NCBI GenBank assembly: GCA_001414485.1
Contig: LLEY01000128.1
Location: 62,001 to 126,000 of the forward strand
Source of the DNA: Calycina herbarum
Lineage: Eukaryota; Ascomycota; Leotiomycetes; Helotiales; Pezizellaceae
DNA length: 64,000 nucleotides
Reading direction: 5' to 3'
Both the position numbers and the translations under genes were made by a program. The notes under the pieces were generated by a model that ran no database searches, had not been told where the DNA came from, and was given only the letters and a program-made list of their open reading frames with translations. This document shows positions 62,230-64,000 of this stretch, in pieces. Numbering within the stretch: the first letter of the stretch is position 1; every line of letters starts with the position of its first letter.

Positions 62230-64000
62230 GATGGCCAAAAGAAGGTAGTTGAGCTACTTCTGGTAAAATTGGTACCTGCGAGATATTGTGTAAAATCAAA
62301 ATGAACTTGAGAACCCCTTTATGTAACTGAAACGGATGATTCTCTTCCGTGGGGTGAATAAATCATGCAAGTTACGTCGTATTTGCCGAGGCGGCTCATG
62401 TATAAATTGGATAAATTGCAATTTGCAAGCCATGATTGGGGGGTAAATAAGTGTGGAACCAACATAGCAAATGCCGACAACTAGAGTATGATTCGAATAT
62501 GAAAGTTTTGATTTTACAGAGAAAGGGGTTGAGTGTGTGGTAGTCAAATGGGTAATTCAGCAGGGTTATGACAAGTTGATAATTGATCTACACAGTACTA
62601 TAATCTTCACTCGCTACAGAGTCCCAAGAGCAGCCACTCCAAAAAAGGTAGATCCCAAATCACAAATTTCAATCCATTAAATAGAAACACATATTAATCT
62701 TGAGGTCCTCCCATCTGTACTGATCTACTGCCACTTATAGGCTAAATCTCACTTCCCACCTCTGCAGTCCTGCAGCTGCAACCCCCACCTTGGATTCAAA
62801 CCCCGTTAAAACCCGTCATACCCCGTCTTGGCACCCCACATTTTGTTCTCTCTTTAGTATGTACTCTATGAAGTATACGAGAGAGACATAACGAGGAATT
62901 ATTTTCGACTGCTCGTATAAATTCCTTCTAGCCTTCCTAAGAGAGCTCGTCAATTGTGTGGAAATATCGAATTTACCTCATAAATAAACATATTTTAGCG
63001 TTATCTTCCCCCTATTCGTTCACAGCGCGAGTATGATAAGCGAGAGAGGCGAGCCAGTCATATGGTGAATCTCATCGTAAACATGCGACAGAGAATGTGA
63101 CAGCGATTATTAAGGCTGATGGGTGGCATGTGGTATTTAAACTTGCGACTACAAGCAATAGGGAGGGAAAGTGCCATGTATGAATCTGGCTGCAATTTGA
63201 AGTATGGTGTGTTTGGGATGCCGTGCACCGTCTTGATTGGCAATCTTTTCTCTGTAGGTCGTAGTATTCTAAACTTACAGTGATTCTCTCTGTCCTGGGT
63301 TTCCTCACTTGTGTAGTCGAAAAAGCGGCTTTGAATCATACTACTTTAAATCATACTGGTGACTATAAATTTTATCGAGGTGAATTATCTAATACGGAAA
63401 AAAGATTCTGATTCGAGACAACTGGGACTAGATGGGGTAATCTTGCTAACAGGTTAGCTCTTGATTATCAACCAACTTTCTTAGCGAATCAATTCTTTGA
63501 AATATACTGGGCATGGGGGAAAATATACTTGATTGAAAAGCAAGATACTATCTCATGTCCTGGCTCCTAGATTCTCTAAGGCTTATAAGAGCTGGACTCA
63601 GAACACTATTCTTATATCGAAGGTAGTTGGTTTGAAATTTACGACGCAAAGCTATGGAGAGGCCGAGGTCCCCAAGATTAGGTCTAATTGACTCCGGAGT
63701 TTTGGTTAAACCGCTGGAATTCTCAATAAGCTCACAATTTGGCGAAAGCCCCTTCCAAAGATATTCCTCCAAACTGCTTCAACCTTGCCGCCATGCAGGA
63801 ATGGGAGGGAAGAACTTTTTTCCGGAAGACAACCCCAACAACGACGGTTGAAACAGACACAGATAGAGTCTGCACAAACCCAAAAGTAGCTGTGGCGCTT
63901 GCAATGTCGCCGGGGGAAGTGAAGTTGTGTCATGGAATAAGCGGTGCTTGAAAGTTTGGACCGAGCCCACTACCAGCTATAACCTGGTAAATAACGATTT
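62230..64000. other. no gene recognised
   Basis: 5' flank of GH115, then 1.5 kb without a supported gene. Open frames of 63-93 codons on the minus strand (63058-63970) overlap and lack motifs. A gene could continue beyond the right edge, but nothing in this window proves it. Confidence 0.45.

Overview
The window reads as nuclear DNA of a filamentous ascomycete. Genes carry short GT-AG introns (about 45-130 nt) with CTAAC/CTGAC-type branch sites. There are fungus-specific families (2EXR, HET, SIN-pathway Cdc14, GH115). Transposons are damaged in the way repeat-induced point mutation (RIP, C to T, mostly CpA to TpA) damages them. A Leotiomycete relative (Helotiales) is my best guess from the style of the proteins; that is inference, not something the sequence proves.

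Layout. 1-6.6 kb: a BTB-like gene, then two tandem 2EXR-domain genes. 6.6-21.7 kb: an extremely AT-rich nest of transposons that can be unpicked from target-site duplications (TSDs). A Fot1/pogo element (about 6600-8706) holds a solo LTR. A small TAA-flanked inverted-repeat element (8748-21699) was split by a Ty3/gypsy chromovirus with 242-bp LTRs (8866-21387, minus strand). That element was in turn split by a second chromovirus with 446-bp LTRs (9151-16176, plus strand). 21.7-25.2 kb: a third 2EXR paralogue and a doubtful broken gene. 25.2-27.6 kb: two minus-strand genes for secreted proteins that are both damaged, a CAP/PR-1 protein with a one-base frame break and an alpha/beta-hydrolase with several lesions. 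27.6-30.1 kb: gene-poor, with short palindromic repeats and a 444-bp Tc1/mariner remnant.

30.1-35.0 kb: housekeeping pair MCM2 (minus) and a UBR7/Mlo2-type UBR-box protein (plus), divergent from a 294-bp promoter with MCB/SCB-like sites. 35.6-38 kb: an hAT-type MITE, an intron-containing tRNA gene and a HET-domain relic. 39.4-45.3 kb: an intracellular GH3 beta-glucosidase with a PA14 insert, and a kinesin with a C-terminal SAM-like segment. 46.7-48.4 kb: a mariner-type MITE and an internally deleted HET gene. 49.8-55.4 kb: geranylgeranyl diphosphate synthase, Cdc14 (septation initiation network) and a secretory single-pass membrane protein with serine/glycine repeats. 56.8-62.2 kb: a cytochrome P450 and a GH115 xylan alpha-glucuronidase. 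The last 1.8 kb shows no gene.

The genes do not form one pathway. The right half is ordinary euchromatin: replication, cell cycle, carbohydrate breakdown, isoprenoid supply. The left half is a dynamic accessory region where 2EXR paralogues flank RIP-mutated heterochromatin-like DNA. All exon boundaries were read by eye from splice motifs, reading-frame continuity and family motifs.
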